Positions 1 to 12,009 of a stretch of DNA of 64,000 bases are shown in pieces. Origin of the DNA: Distichodus sexfasciatus (lineage: Eukaryota; Chordata; Actinopteri; Characiformes; Distichodontidae); the NCBI GenBank assembly GCA_032718565.1, contig JAVGVS010000892.1, forward strand, positions 1-64,000. The letters are read 5' to 3'. The notes under the pieces are model-generated. The model saw only the letters and a program-made list of their open reading frames with translations. It was not told the DNA's origin and did not search any database. Position 1 is the first letter of the stretch; every line of letters begins with the position of its first letter. Position numbers and translations under genes: made by a program.

Positions 1-63
1 AAAAAAATCGGTAATCGGAATCGGCCAAGAAAATTGCAATCGGTGCATCCCTAAATGTAATAC

Positions 64-815
64 CTTTTTTAGTGCCACATTCACTGTGATCCATAATCCA
101 AGGAGAAGTGCTGCAGCCGTGTACACATACAGCCGGTTCTGCCACAGAGCCCAAAGAAAACCTGCTGCATAATCCCAAATGTTATCCCAAGTTTCTGTTT
201 AAAAAAAAAAAAAAAAACACACAAGAAAATCAATAACATTTCAAATGACATATGACAAGCTTACATTAGCTTGCATTTCAGTTTAGCATTTGGCAAACGT
301 TGAGAATCTGAGGATTTCTGCAAATTTGGTAAATAAGAATAACACAACTGAAAGTAACACAAAAATCAGTCATCATTAATGCAAACAGTCTTCAGTTATG
401 TAATGACTTTTTCTCACGAATGCCAACTTTCATTCATTTACTCAGCATAGCAATGAATTAAAGAATTTGTGTGAGAAACTGAGAAGGCTCCTTTACGATG
501 ATAAGTGGCTGTAAGTGAAGCCGTGTTGTGTTCGTTGCTATAGAAGTTTCCAGCAACGTGATCTCATCGTGTTTGTGCTTGTCGTCTCACACAAATGGTT
601 GATCGGCAGCACGACTTTTCATTTAAACCGCGTTTTCGCTGAAGTGTGTAACTACATGTGTGGAAGGTTTTCGAGCGCTTTTCTGACAAGTTGCAGCGCG
701 AGTTTGGCGGCTCTGTGTGACCGCTAGCGTTAGCTTTTAGCCAAACACACTCACCGGTCATTTCATCGGCAATCGTAAGAGTTATAAAGCCTGTCAACGT
801 GAATAACAGTAACAT
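64..815 (-). CDS. Unrecognised small membrane protein, first two coding exons (partial)
   Basis: Two exons join in frame on the minus strand. Exon 1 (815 down to 755) starts with ATG and encodes 20 residues, MLLLFTLTGFITLTIADEMT, which look like a signal peptide or signal anchor; it ends at a GTGAGT donor with one base carried over. Exon 2 (194 to 64) follows a TTTAAACAG acceptor, completes the codon and encodes 43 more residues, including a Trp/Asp-rich stretch (ETWDNIWDYAAGFLWALW) and a hydrophobic helix (YTAAALLLGLWITVNVAL) ending in two lysines before a GTATTA donor. The remainder lies off the left edge. I do not recognise the family. The layout suggests a small ER or plasma-membrane protein with a short lumenal segment and one membrane helix. 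The splice phases match and no stop interrupts, which is the main support; expression is not shown. Confidence 0.55.
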
Positions 816-959
816 TGTCTCTAGTTTATCATCACGTCTGACGCTTCACGTAAATGTCGAGTCACGTCAGGCGACTGCTGACAGCTGCTAATCTTCCGTT
901 AACTAACGCTAACCGGCTACGATGAGAAACGCGCAGAGAAGGACGTCGCCATGTTGTTT

Positions 960-1111
960 TTAAGTGTGGAACTATGGGAAGATTTTAGCGGGCCGTGTTC
1001 ACACGGGCTGCGTATAAAGCTGCGCAGATGTCCCATCTATGGGAACTATGGGAAGAGTTTTAGCGGGCCGTGTTCACACGGGCTGCGTATAAAGCTGCGC
1101 CGATGTCCCAT
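960..1111. repeat. Tandem duplication of about 75 bp
   Basis: Two adjacent copies of a unit containing GGGAACTATGGGAAGA, TTAGCGGGCCGTGTTCACAC and TGCGCAGATGTCCCATCT. The first copy spans about 965-1033 and the second about 1040-1111. The GGGCC...GTGTGAACAC-type sequence resembles ends of fish DNA transposons. The second copy is where the LINE fragment at 1111-2215 inserted. Confidence 0.7.
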
Positions 1112-2215
1112 CTTCTTCTTCTTCTTCTTCTTCTTCTTCTCCTGCTTCTTCTTCTTCTTCTTCTTCTTCTTCTTTCTCTTTTGGCTTTTCCCTTCAGGGG
1201 TCGCCACAGCGAATCATCTGTCTCCATTTACTCCTATCTTCTGCATCCTCTACCCTCACACCAACTAACTTCATGTCCTCTTTCACCACATCCATAAATC
1301 TCCTTTTTGGTCTTCTTCTCAGCCTCCTGCCTGGTGGCTCCAACCTCAGCATCCTTCTACCTATGTAATCATTGTCTCTCCTCTGGACGTGTCCAAACCA
1401 TCTCAGTCTGGCCTCTCTGACTTAATCTCCAAAACATCTAACATCAGCTGTCCCTCTGATGTACTCATTCCTGATCCTATCCATCCTCGTCACTCCCAAA
1501 GAGAACCTCAGCATCTTGAGCTCTGCAACCTCCAGTTCTGCCTCCTGCCTCCAAACCAGAGCCGGCCCAAGGCATAAGCGAACTAAGCGGCTGCTTAGGG
1601 CCCCGTGGCCACCAAGGGCCCCCCAAGAGTACATGAAATTACATCGTTTTTTTATTTTTATTTTTTTTAATTTATGTATGTTTAATATTTCAGTTGATAT
1701 CATATTGGTAATGAAATCCATTATTCAATTAAAAAAAACAACGCAATATTATTTTAACTGGCTGCTGCAGGATGCATGCACAGTTGGAGTATGACAGCCA
1801 TACAAGAGCATTGTCTACTAGTTTATTTTGCCACTTTTCAGTACACCACATTAAGTATGCCAACTGGTACTGCAAGACTTTGAATGTTAAAGTGCAAATG
1901 AACACCTGACTACTCCTGTGGGTTTGCTACTGTTACAATTAAAGATCATAGCAAGGGTAAAAACATTGGTATGATGTAAGCAACACAGCTACAAAAAAAT
2001 AAAATTTATATTGGGTGTGTTAGATTTATAGTGTGCAAATAATAAAGGATTGACAATAATTAGTCATATTGGTGGCACAGAGGGGCCCCCAAATAAAATT
2101 CTGCTTAGGGCCCCCTGAAGGCTTGGGTCGGCCCTGCTCCAAACCATACATCGCTGGTCTCACTACTGTCTTGTACACCTTTACTTTGATTCTTACTGAA
2201 ACCCTTTTATCACAG
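1111..2215 (-). mobile_element. 5'-truncated RTE-like LINE fragment with microsatellite tail, split by a hAT element
   Basis: The minus strand encodes a degenerate reverse-transcriptase C-terminus, with stretches such as LRWFGHVQRRDNDYIGRRM, RRRPKRRFMDVV and EDAEDRSKWRQMIR, which are typical of RTE-type fish LINEs. The 3' end is a (GAA)n tail, seen as TTC repeats at 1111-1170. Near-identical flanks at 1096-1110 and 2216-2230 (TGCGC[C/A]GATGTCCCA) look like a target-site duplication. The body is interrupted at 1557-2136 by a hAT element. It is too short and broken to be active. Confidence 0.75.
1557..2136. mobile_element. Non-autonomous hAT element with 8-bp target duplication
   Basis: Terminal inverted repeats: CAGAGCCGGCCCAAGGC at the left and, read in reverse complement, CAGGGCCGACCCAAGCC at the right. 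Both sides carry the same 8-bp sequence CTCCAAAC (1549-1556 and 2137-2144), the hAT hallmark. Subterminal GGGCCCCC blocks also repeat inversely. No transposase is encoded in the 580 bp. It sits inside the older LINE fragment. Confidence 0.88.
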
Positions 2216-2230
2216 TGCGCAGATGTCCCA

Positions 2231-3099
2231 TGTCGACCCTTAATTTTCCGGGAAGGATACTTGGACGATCGAGGAACGATTCGTGAAACTGCGCAGCAAC
2301 CTATTTATATCGTGTTACACGAACGCACCCTTCAACGTTACGTAAATAAATATATATATGTGTAAAACCAGTGCATAAATAAATACATAAATAACTCAGT
2401 CATCATTTAAAAGTATTCATGCGATTTTAAAACAGTTCCTAAGCAATGTGAACATAACACAACTCAAAAGAATAAGAATTTATTAGAACAATACTATGTT
2501 TTTTTGCCATTTTTAAAATAAGACCTGGATAAAAAAATGTTGATGGGGAAACAAATTCAATCACACTTTTCACATTTTATTTGTGGAAGGTTTCAGAGTG
2601 TACATTTTAAATGCAAAAGTATGATTATTAGTTATACTGCATCAAACAAACATCATAAAACATACTGACAAATCATTTGGCGTGTATTACTAATGTTGTT
2701 TAAATAGCACAATTTAACACAATACAGCATTTTAAAGTAAATCTCATAAACAGGAATATGTGTGTAACTATCTAATATGTGTGTAAATATCGTGCCGTTT
2801 TTAGAAAGTGTCACTGGACCCGGCTGCACAATATTACAGTACTTCTGAGGATCTTCCCATCATAGCTTAGATTCTTGACAATGACTAATTTAAGGTAAAT
2901 CACAGCAAATAAAATAGAAATAATTGGAGCTGCACTTTTGCTTCTTTTATATGATTTTTCCATATTTGAGTTGAGTAATCTGAACATTGTCAAGTATTTG
3001 AGCTACTACTTAAATTGTTCTATTCAATTTTAAACAAAGATTTCCAATTGGCATGATGTTCTATGTTAAATAATGCTTTATGGGCATGAAAGGAGCAGT
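2231..3099. other. AT-rich intergenic stretch, 3' flank and UTR of the TMEM120 gene
   Basis: No coding exon was recognised here. The stretch directly follows the TMEM120 stop codon on the minus strand, so its right part is probably 3' UTR. Several reverse-complement polyadenylation-like TTTATT motifs occur; I cannot choose the one used. Confidence 0.4.
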
Positions 3100-6000
3100 T
3101 CACAGACTCTTGTTTTTTGCCTGGCTCTTGGTTTTCATCTTTTGACGAACCACAGCAAGTGTAGTGGAGAAGTTGCCCATGAATAAAACCAGAAAGCAAA
3201 AACCCACCATGAAAACCTGTTGGGGAGGAGAGAAGAGTGAGATTCACTAAACATATTCTACCCATCCATTTTCTTATAGTGACTAAAACCTTTTGTTTCT
3301 TCTACAATCAAATGATTAAGAAGAAATGCCATGTTTATTGATGACTTTACAATGACAACATTTGGAAGAATGCCAAACGATGGAGTGACTTAGCACTTTC
3401 ATATAAAACAGGTGTAGCAGAAGGTCCAATTACAAAAAATCATTGAGAAGACATGATCTTCTTGAAAGTTCTATACTGGAGCACCAACCTGCCATTCTTT
3501 ACATGAGGGTAACTGGGCCATTCTGAACAGGGTGATGCCATTACAAAGCTGCCAGAACTGCAAGACAGACCATGATGATGATGAAGTTACATAAAGCATA
3601 TATAAAGCAATCTTCACTGGAGAAAGCCACAAGTGGAAAGCTGAATCATCTTGACAAACATAATATTACAAGCATGTTAAAAACACCATTCATCAAATCC
3701 AACATTGTGACAGGTGACACAGAAACATACTTACATGACCAAAGAACAGAAAGGGCAGCAGAAAGGTCAGACCTCGCCACATCCATGACTGGAACCCCTC
3801 TAGATAGTGAAATAATTTCTTATTAAGTACTCATGGCTTGCTAAGCGTACTCTTTAAGTGTCCCACGATAAATGATCTAGTTTTTATTTTATTATGCATA
3901 ATGCTTTTTACAAGAAAAACTCTCGACACAGCTTTTAAGAGTTCTTATCCTACAAGTGATAGAACAAAAGGGGCATTAAAAGCACATTTGAGACAAGCCA
4001 AGACTCAAAGAAAGTTAAGAAGCTTATTTAGGACTTGGATAATGTGGATAATTAAAGTAATTGGAAGATATAAAACAAGGCATTTAGTTTACGGAATGCC
4101 AAACTGTTTACACATAATTCCACAACAAGAAAAGGTAACTGAGTTACAAAAAAACATCTTCCTAGCTTCAATGTTGAAATACTTCCATACCGACTGTCAG
4201 GTCCAAGTTGTGTCTTTCCCCGAGAGCTTTGAGTCTGTAAAGGCATCCACTCTGGTAGTAATACTGAAGACATTGTACAAAGCCTGCAATGAAAAACCAT
4301 TGAGCATTTATCATGTTTTAATTTTATTTATATTACTTACGTAACTGCTCTTCACTTACCTTGGTACAGGCAGTAGGCATGAAACTGACTCCTGAACATA
4401 TGGTACAGTTCACCATCAGGCCTGAGAAACAACATGACACATAAGGAGTCACAAAAAGACACTATATTTCACAGAAAAAAACAAAAAGTGCCATTACCAG
4501 TGTTACAATTCACAGGCACTACACTAGTGATGGGCTAATTTACTGCAAAACATTTTACCAGAGCGCTTTCTGACATTTGCATGCAATATAAAGACATGAA
4601 CTGGCTTTGGGGTGCCATTATATTAGAAATGAACTAAACTGCATACCAAGTCAACATGACCCCAGAGAGAAGCGCTGAGATGTAATGATGGATCACCCAC
4701 CAACCCTTAATCCTGAAATGGAATGCAAAGCCCTGCTGTTATATTTGTGTTATGTTATTTGTGATATGAAATTAATGAGACTGTATTAACCTTTATGGCA
4801 GCCAATAAATAACGAATAAATGAAGAAAAAGGCAGGTAAAAGATGGATTTTTCATTTAATGAGTGTTGTGATCACAATAGAGGGCTCCCTGCAACTTCCA
4901 TGTTGGATTCATTCATATTTTTATATATCGGACTTTTTACCTTAAATGGGAGAGACTTTTTCAAATTAGTTTTCATTACAGCTAATCTGGATTATAACAT
5001 GTTGCTGTGGTTTTTCAGAACCTATAAGGATTAATAAAACCAACAATGAAATTGGACAAATTATGCAATGACAACATTCATAGCTTCCATTCTTTTTCCT
5101 TTCTTTTTTCAATTGCCTTAAATAAAGACATTTAAATAGCTCCAGATAACAAATGTTATGAAATGTTAAGTATGAAATGTTATTTTCTGAAGAAAATTAG
5201 CTATAAAGGATTATCCACCAATACAACATCACATAATTCAGTTTTTAAAAATAGATTTCCTTTACAGACATATCGTCTGATTTTAAAATCGTTAAATATT
5301 TAAATAGGTGCAGGTTTATTTCGATCTTGTATTGACAGCATCTTTTGTGACTGATATCCACCATAGTTCTTGCAAAATGTTGACAGCAGAAGTCAACGCT
5401 AACTGACCTGGATCCGTTGCTGATCAGAACGCTCTCACGGATGGTTAAAGTACAGAAATACCAGACCAGAAGGAAGTCCAGGAGAGTATCAACAATCCTG
5501 TATAAAAGGGCATTTTTTTTTAAAATAATATTTTTACATTAAGCATGATTTGTCCGAGATCAGCTTTCTTACAAGAAGAATACGGTCTCACCTGTAGACG
5601 AAAAAGAACTGACAGAGGAACGCCAGCACGAGCAGGATCACCGTCACATACAGCTTAAATTTCTCATATTCATCTTTGTAGCCAGTTCTGTGGTAAATTG
5701 ACAGGAAAGTAATGTGGCAAATGTGAAATATATGATCTTTCCTTTTTATTACACAACCCACAGGAGCCCTGATTTGAAATTTCACAAAGCAGTTAATTAA
5801 AAAGTCAATTTCTTGACTAGGAATAGTGACGAAAATAACTGACTCCCCCTAGTGGTGAAAGTCCACGAAGCCTCGAAAACATCTGAATCTACAATGTCTC
5901 TTTTTAATTAATTTAGTCTCTTTTAACCGACATTGGAAAGCCGTGTGTCATTTGTATCCCATATTTTAACAAGAGAAGCAGTATAGAACAGAAAAAACCC

Positions 6001-8377
6001 ACAATGCTTTGTATAGAAATCGAGTGAATGATTTTGTCTTGTATTTTCGGGTCTGCTTACTTTGCCTGCTTGCTTAGGAGATTGACGTTCACGTTTCCAA
6101 GCACCAGACTGAGATATAACCTTCAGAGACAAAAAAAAACACATTTGAACACTGAATTTGAAAGATCTCTTGGGTTTAAACCCTATACTCCCTCAACTAC
6201 ATACCTGATGTTAGCAATCAAACAAGGTACAGGGTATTGTTTCAGTACTTATTGGTACTAAAGCCCACTTTTTAGCTTATAAAAGCACACTTTAAGTTAA
6301 AGGTTAGAGTAGTAAACTTTGAGCACTTGACTAGTTTATGTGTAATTTTGAACAGCAAATAAACTGTGAGTTACTCTATCAGTAAACTTATAAGCGCTGG
6401 TTATATACCCACATTTTTGTTCATAAATGTATGCTTTGAGGAACACTCCAACTACACACACACACACACACACACACAGTTAGTTTCCTTGTAATATATA
6501 GTACTGTGCAAATGTTTTAGGCAGGTGTGAAAAAAATGCTGTAAACAAAGAATGCTTTCAGAAATATAAATAATGATTGTTTATTTTTATCAATTTACAA
6601 AATGCAAAGTGAGCGAACAAAAGAAAAATCTAAATCAAATCAATATTTGGTGTTACTACCTTTTGCCTTCAAACCAGCGTCAATTCTTATAGGTACACCT
6701 GCACAAAGTCAGTGATTTTGTAGGATTATAGTCATTAATCTTGAATCTTGAATATTATTTTGTAGTCATTATATTATTTTGTAGCATTATAGGATTATAG
6801 ATCTGTGGTTAGTTCTCCAAGATGTTTTGAACCTACCAGCCGAGTTCCTTCAAAAACTGTGCAAGTGTACCTGGAAGAATTGATGCTGTTTTGAAGGCAA
6901 AGGGTGGTCACACCAAATATTGATTTGATTTAGATTTCTCTTTTGTTCATTCACTGCATTTTGTTGATTGATGAAAATAAATGATTAACACTTCCATTTT
7001 TGAAAGCATTCTTTGTTTACTGCATTTTTTCACACCTGCCTAAAACTTTTGCACAGTACTGTACTTCTAGCTCACTATTTTTAGTTTATGACAATACTTC
7101 TAGTTATACTCTCAGATTATAAATATACTAAAACTTTCCGCATACGACCAGTAAACTTTTCTGAATGCTTGTTAGTATAAGTCAAGTATACTTAAGTAGA
7201 ACTGTGTTTAGAATATTTCTTTAAGTCAGGGGTTTTCAACTGGTTCTGTCTCAGGGACCACCGTTCAGACTAAGCAGTACTCTGCGGCCCACTATTTGGG
7301 TATATTCAAAAATAACTGAGATTGAATATGTATTTAGGAAGAGCTGTGGATAGGAAAATGTGCTGAATGCCACTAATATAAATGCTTAATATTAACATAC
7401 TATTAGCAATAGAGTTTGACTGCTATGATGCAAGTTTTTGATATAGTGTCGCTAACATTTCCAGATAATTGTTTAATTGTCTGGCAATTTAAACATTTTG
7501 GGAGACATGTTTGGGTTTTGGGTTTAAGACCAATTACAGAAATTGGGAACGTACAGAAATTAGTTCTTAATAAGCCATAGAGATAAGTGGTGTAATTATT
7601 TGCAGTCATGATAACTAATACGAGGTTTGTAGAGTTTATAGTTCAGCATCCTCTATAAAGAGTATAAAAGTGCAGAATATGGTAATTTTTTAAGGTGGTG
7701 GTACTGGTTTTATTACCCATTTTTCTTTGGAAGAAACGACTCCATTTGAAGGAAGGAGCCATTTCTCTCTTGGGTTTGTTTCTTGATTTCGTCCACTCGC
7801 TTGGCTTCCTCCTCGGTTAGTCCTTTACTGCACCTGGAATCCAAAACATTTTACATTTTGTTTCACAACTTTAGAAAACACATAAATGCATTGTTGAGTG
7901 AAAGTGTGTCTAAGTGTGAACTCCAACTTTGAACCAGACAGAGAGAAAAACAAAACAGTCTCAAAAGAATCATCTGTGAGGTTTGATGAAAGCTACCACA
8001 TACAGACTGGGTCAGAGACAATTGTTTTGAGTGAAAGGTTTTGAGACTTTACTCCTTACTTCTTCAGAGACTGAGATAAGTCCTTTAAATTTTTCCTCTG
8101 CCGAGCTATGGAGGAACTGCAGCTGTTCTGGAGCTTGGAGACCTCATCCAATTTTTCCAAATAAAGTCGATGGGTCTCCTAAGAAGAACAGAATGCCATG
8201 TTTACACACACTGTGTATTCTGTGTATGCCAAATTTTTGTCATTAAGTACAATATTCAGAATAAAACCAGTTTCACCCAACATCTGAATATGAAAATCAA
8301 AATCTTACCTGAATCCTTTGGAAGTCTTTCTGCAAGCTCTCCCATTCTTGGAGAGCCTCTGTCAGTTTCAATGACAT
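3100..8377 (-). CDS. tmem120: TMEM120-family membrane protein, complete
   Basis: Twelve coding exons in transcript order: 8377-8309, 8178-8060, 7833-7717, 6120-6061, 5687-5592, 5497-5408, 4712-4647, 4421-4360, 4283-4191, 3799-3735, 3557-3489 and 3216-3100. They sum to 1023 bp, 340 aa, the usual family length, and all joins are GT-AG and in frame. The N-terminal ~100 residues form the coiled-coil part ([17 protein letters not shown]), followed by conserved [87 protein letters not shown] and [20 protein letters not shown]. Family knowledge: a six-helix nuclear-envelope/ER dimer with an elongase-like fold that binds coenzyme A; an ion-channel role for TMEM120A (TACAN) is disputed. Residues are a mix of A- and B-like, so I do not choose a paralogue. 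Confidence 0.95.
6454..6478. repeat. (AC)n microsatellite
   Basis: Uninterrupted CA dinucleotides in the intron of the TMEM120 gene. Confidence 0.95.
6499..7061. mobile_element. Tc1/mariner-like miniature element with long inverted repeats
   Basis: The left end begins TAGTACTGTGCAAATGTTTT and the right end, reverse-complemented, begins CAGTACTGTGCAAAAGTTTT; the arms match for about 90 bp with flanking TA dinucleotides. It is about 563 bp with no transposase. It lies in a TMEM120 intron (between the 6061-6120 and 7717-7833 exons). Internal inverted segments (AATCTAAATCAAATCAATAT and its reverse complement near 6930) extend the hairpin. Confidence 0.85.
7227..7340. mobile_element. hAT-type terminal fragment
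   Basis: CAGGGGTTTTCAACTGG followed by a diverged GGACCACCGTTCAGAC...GCGGCCCACT is the usual start of hAT/Charlie-like elements. I did not find a matching far end. Confidence 0.45.
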
Positions 8378-9687
8378 TTTTTGCTTTCTTTTCACAACAG
8401 TGAAGCAGATAAAGCCTTTAAGATTATCTTTTAAATATAATTTCAATGCTTGCTTTCTAAAGGAAGCTCTGGCTAAAACAGTCCAACAGAACGCAGCAGG
8501 TTTGTATGGACTTTATTTATGGCTGGCAGTGAACTTTGACTGTTGCAACTTAGTTGACCTTCGGCACACTTGTCTCTGGGATAAATTACCTTATGGCAAT
8601 CAGAGTCTCTCAGGGGGACTTTAAATGAGTGTGGTCACTATTTAAAAACATTTATTACCATCATATTTACTTTAATATATTCTGTAAAAATTTCATATGA
8701 ATGCAGGTTCAATGCAGTGTGGACGTTTTGCCTTCTTAATATCTTTTTGTCATGCATTTGTACACCTTCGTTTCACAATACAGTCATCATTATGCTATCA
8801 ATTGTGTTAAAGGATATCAATAAAATGAGAAGCAGACATGTGATGCAACAAAAGACTCAGTAATTATGTCCAAACACTTCTGACATATTCTAAAAGAGCC
8901 ACTTCATTTCACAGGATTATTGATACAAGGAGCATCTCAAAATTCCACAGCAGTTTTTTATAGACAGGTGACACAGAGTGGATTTGTGAAAGAATAAAGG
9001 ACTATAATCAAAGCAACTGGAGTTAAATCTAAAATTTCTTTATTTCAAGCAGAGGACATTAAGGGAAACATCAGTGTTACAATATAAATGTTGTTAAATG
9101 AACAATTCAGTTTTGAAGTGTGTAAACTTGCTCAGTCAATCAATGCAAAAAATGTTTGTCAGTGTAAAAAAAAAGTTAAATGAATAGATAAATAAATTAA
9201 ATTTTCAGTTCAATACACGCAAGGTTAATCATTGTAAAACTGTCTTCAAAAGTAATCTTCAACATTTTCAGAGACAACTTTCCCTACTATTAACATTTCT
9301 AATGATCAAACATATCATAATACAGTGAGTTAAACGTTATAATAACAACTGGAAATGGAAGCATTTAACATTTCTTGAAAGGGGAGCACAAATGGATGGA
9401 CTCTGGTGTCAGTTCACACTACGATAGCATTTTTCGACAAGGCAGCATAAATCGTCAGAACACTGCCATCTTGTTTTCTTTGCACCGGTTTGTCCTCAAA
9501 TTTTAACACAAAGATGCAATACCTGCTTTAATATTCCCAGTGATTTTCCCCATTATTACCATAGAATTCTCTGAATTCTTAGCAAAGAATATTTCCACCG
9601 TAAAATCACTGTGCAGCACTCATGTTGGACAGTAGACAATGTTTTAAATATCAGCTCACAGGCCAGAGAGAGAGAATGAGATCTCAC
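8378..9687. other. Intergenic region between the TMEM120 start and the NLR 3' side
   Basis: No coding exon recognised. The left part must hold the TMEM120 5' UTR and promoter. A reverse-complement AATAAA-like TTTATT at about 9040 could serve the NLR gene on the minus strand. No PRY-SPRY exon, which many fish NLRs carry after the LRRs, was found here. Confidence 0.4.
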
Positions 9688-9858
9688 CCAAACGTCTCCA
9701 ATTTACAAAGTGTATTCTTTAGTCCAGCAGAGAGCAGCTTCACTCCCGAATCCTGCAGATCATTATCACTCAGCTGCAAATTTGTTATACTTGAGGGTTT
9801 ACTGAAAACTAAAGCTAGAACTGCACAACTTTCAGCTGTGAGGTTGCATTCACATAGA
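9688..9858 (-). pseudogene. Seventh LRR exon with a missing splice acceptor
   Basis: It encodes a recognisable LRR pair (CNLTAESCAVLALVF, then NDLQDSGVKLLSAGLKN) and ends at a good GTGAGATC donor. Where the other LRR exons are preceded by CAG, this one is preceded by a run of T with no AG, so it is probably skipped. It continues the same phase pattern as its neighbours. Confidence 0.65.
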
Positions 9859-9988
9859 AAAAATATTTTCATGACATTTTATTGTACACACATCTACATT
9901 CATGTGAATCTGTGTTTGAGAGACGGAGAGAAATTGATGTTTTTCAAATGAATTTTGAGAGACTTCAACCAGCAGAACATGATCTGAC

Positions 9989-11864
9989 CTTAGTAACTCC
10001 AGTTTACAGTGTGGACTCTCCAGTCCAGCAGAGAGCAGCTTCACTCCTGAATCGCTTACTTTATTGTAGCTCAGGTTCAGCTCTATCAGATTTGACAAGC
10101 TGGAACTGAGGACTGAAGCTAGAATTGCACAACCTTTCTCTGTGACATTACATTGTTGCAGCCTGGAAGAAGCAATATAAATAATAATGTCAGACTGTGT
10201 CTTCCTATCACAATTTATATCTGCAGCAAAGGCATATATACTTGGAGATAAATTTGTGAAATTTTGTGAGGAGAAGCTTTTATGCTTGTTAGTTAACTCC
10301 TAGCTGCATGTTGTCCACAGTCGCAGACTCTGCAACTCAACCATAAGAAGAGCATTTAAAAATCTTTTATTTCAATAAATATAATTTTTAACCTAAATGT
10401 CACATATTGGGCTACCAACCCACGCACAAACTCAATTTTAGATCCTGAGGTGTTTTGGTCAATTCCCTCTCCTGCTAATTATCATATAATGTTTTCCAAG
10501 ATCAAATGTAAATGTAGGTCTGAAACTCTGAAACTCACAGTAGTTTCTCCAGTTTACAATCTGGCTCCCCCAGAACAGAGGAAAGCAGCACCACTCCTGA
10601 GTCTCCTGGTTCAATGTGGTACAGGTTCAGATTTTGTATGTGTGAAGGGTCTCGCAGCCTAAGAAGAGATATCGTAAAAGTTATTTATTGAATATTTTGT
10701 AGTTGGTGGTTTGTATGTTGATCCACTAACTCACTGAAGTGTCTCAAGTGCACATTGTGGATTCTCTATTAGAGCAGAGAACTGCTTCACTCCTAAATCT
10801 CCTGGTTTATTGTAGTTCAGAATCAGTTCTTTCAGGTTTGATGAGGGGTTTGACGTCAGAGCTGAAGCCAGAGCAACACAGTCTTCTTCTCTAATACTGC
10901 AGCATTCAAGCCTGCAAAGGAAATTAAGATATGCACAACTTACCACCAATGTTGTTTAAAAAAAAAAACTTTAAACAGTTAATAAAATAATGTGCAAGCT
11001 TTTGTACATTTAACAAAACATTATATAGATCATTATAACATTATCAACGATCAATGACAACTAAAGTGTATTGTTGGTTGATTTTAAAACCAACAATCAC
11101 CTGAAGATAAGATCTTAAGAAAGCATTTAACTTACTGTAATGTCTCCCGGTTACATTGTGGATCCCCCAGTAAAGCTGAAATAAATTAATTTCTGAATGT
11201 CCAATTTTATTCCAGTTGAGATTCAGCTGTCTCATGTGTGAGGCGTTTGAGATTAGAGCAGAAACCAGAGCTGCACAGCCTTCCTCTGTAATGCTGCAGC
11301 TTTCTAGCCTGCAGGGAAACATGAATGTCAGACTTGGAAATCAACAAATGGTAAACCAATATATTTATATACATAAACATTTTTGCTGTGTTATTCAGCA
11401 ACTCACTGTAATTTTCTAATTTACAGCGTGGATCCCTCATTACAGTAGAGAGCAGCTTCACTCCGGAATCTCCTGGTTTATTGTAGTTTAGATTAAGCTC
11501 TCTTAGATATGACGGGTTTGACATCAGAGCTGAAGCCAGAGCAGCACAACCTTCATTTGTAATTCTGCATAATTCTAGACTGCAGCGAAAAACAGAAAAT
11601 TGCTCACATTTACTAATCAATTTTGCACCATCCAGGCACAAACAACACTAAAATATTCACCTGGATAAAGATTGCCTACTCTAACTTTACCTCAGTATCT
11701 CTAGTTTACAGTTTGGACTCTCCAGTCCAGCAGAGAGCAGCTTTATTCCTGAATCCTGCAGGTTATTGTCATTCAAGTTCACCTCTCTCAGAGTTGAGGA
11801 GTTTGAGCTGAGAGCTGAGGCCGGAACAGCACAGCTTTTCTCATTGAGTTTACAGTAAGACAGG
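9989..11864 (-). pseudogene. LRR exon array (six tandem exons) of the NLR gene
   Basis: Exons at 11864-11691 (174 bp), 11579-11407 (173), 11308-11136 (173), 10911-10735 (177), 10658-10539 (120) and 10162-9989 (174). The family unit is 174 bp and encodes two ribonuclease-inhibitor type repeats: LxxCxLTEExCAALASAL and LxELNLSxNxLGDSGVKLLS. The two 173-bp exons have each lost one base near their 3' ends, shown by a readable KLExLQ-type or FSALLGDPQC ending in the next frame. The 120-bp exon has an in-frame 54-bp loss. The 177-bp exon has one extra codon. These exons would supply the ligand-sensing horseshoe. Confidence 0.82.
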
Positions 11865-12009
11865 CTGGTAGGACAAATAAAATAAGTTGACTGCAATTTT
11901 CTGTGGGGGTTTATCTTATACACAAATCACCATCACATAAAATATTGTCACTACTAGACATGACCAGTGCATAATAGTTATGGCTCAAAAAAATACTGAT
12001 AATACTCAC

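Noticed and set aside
951..1268. Open frame with poly-Phe on the plus strand
   Set aside because: It is the tandem duplication followed by the TTC tail of a LINE; composition, not coding.
3838..4344. 168-residue frame on the plus strand
   Set aside because: It overlaps TMEM120 exons on the other strand and has no protein-like features.
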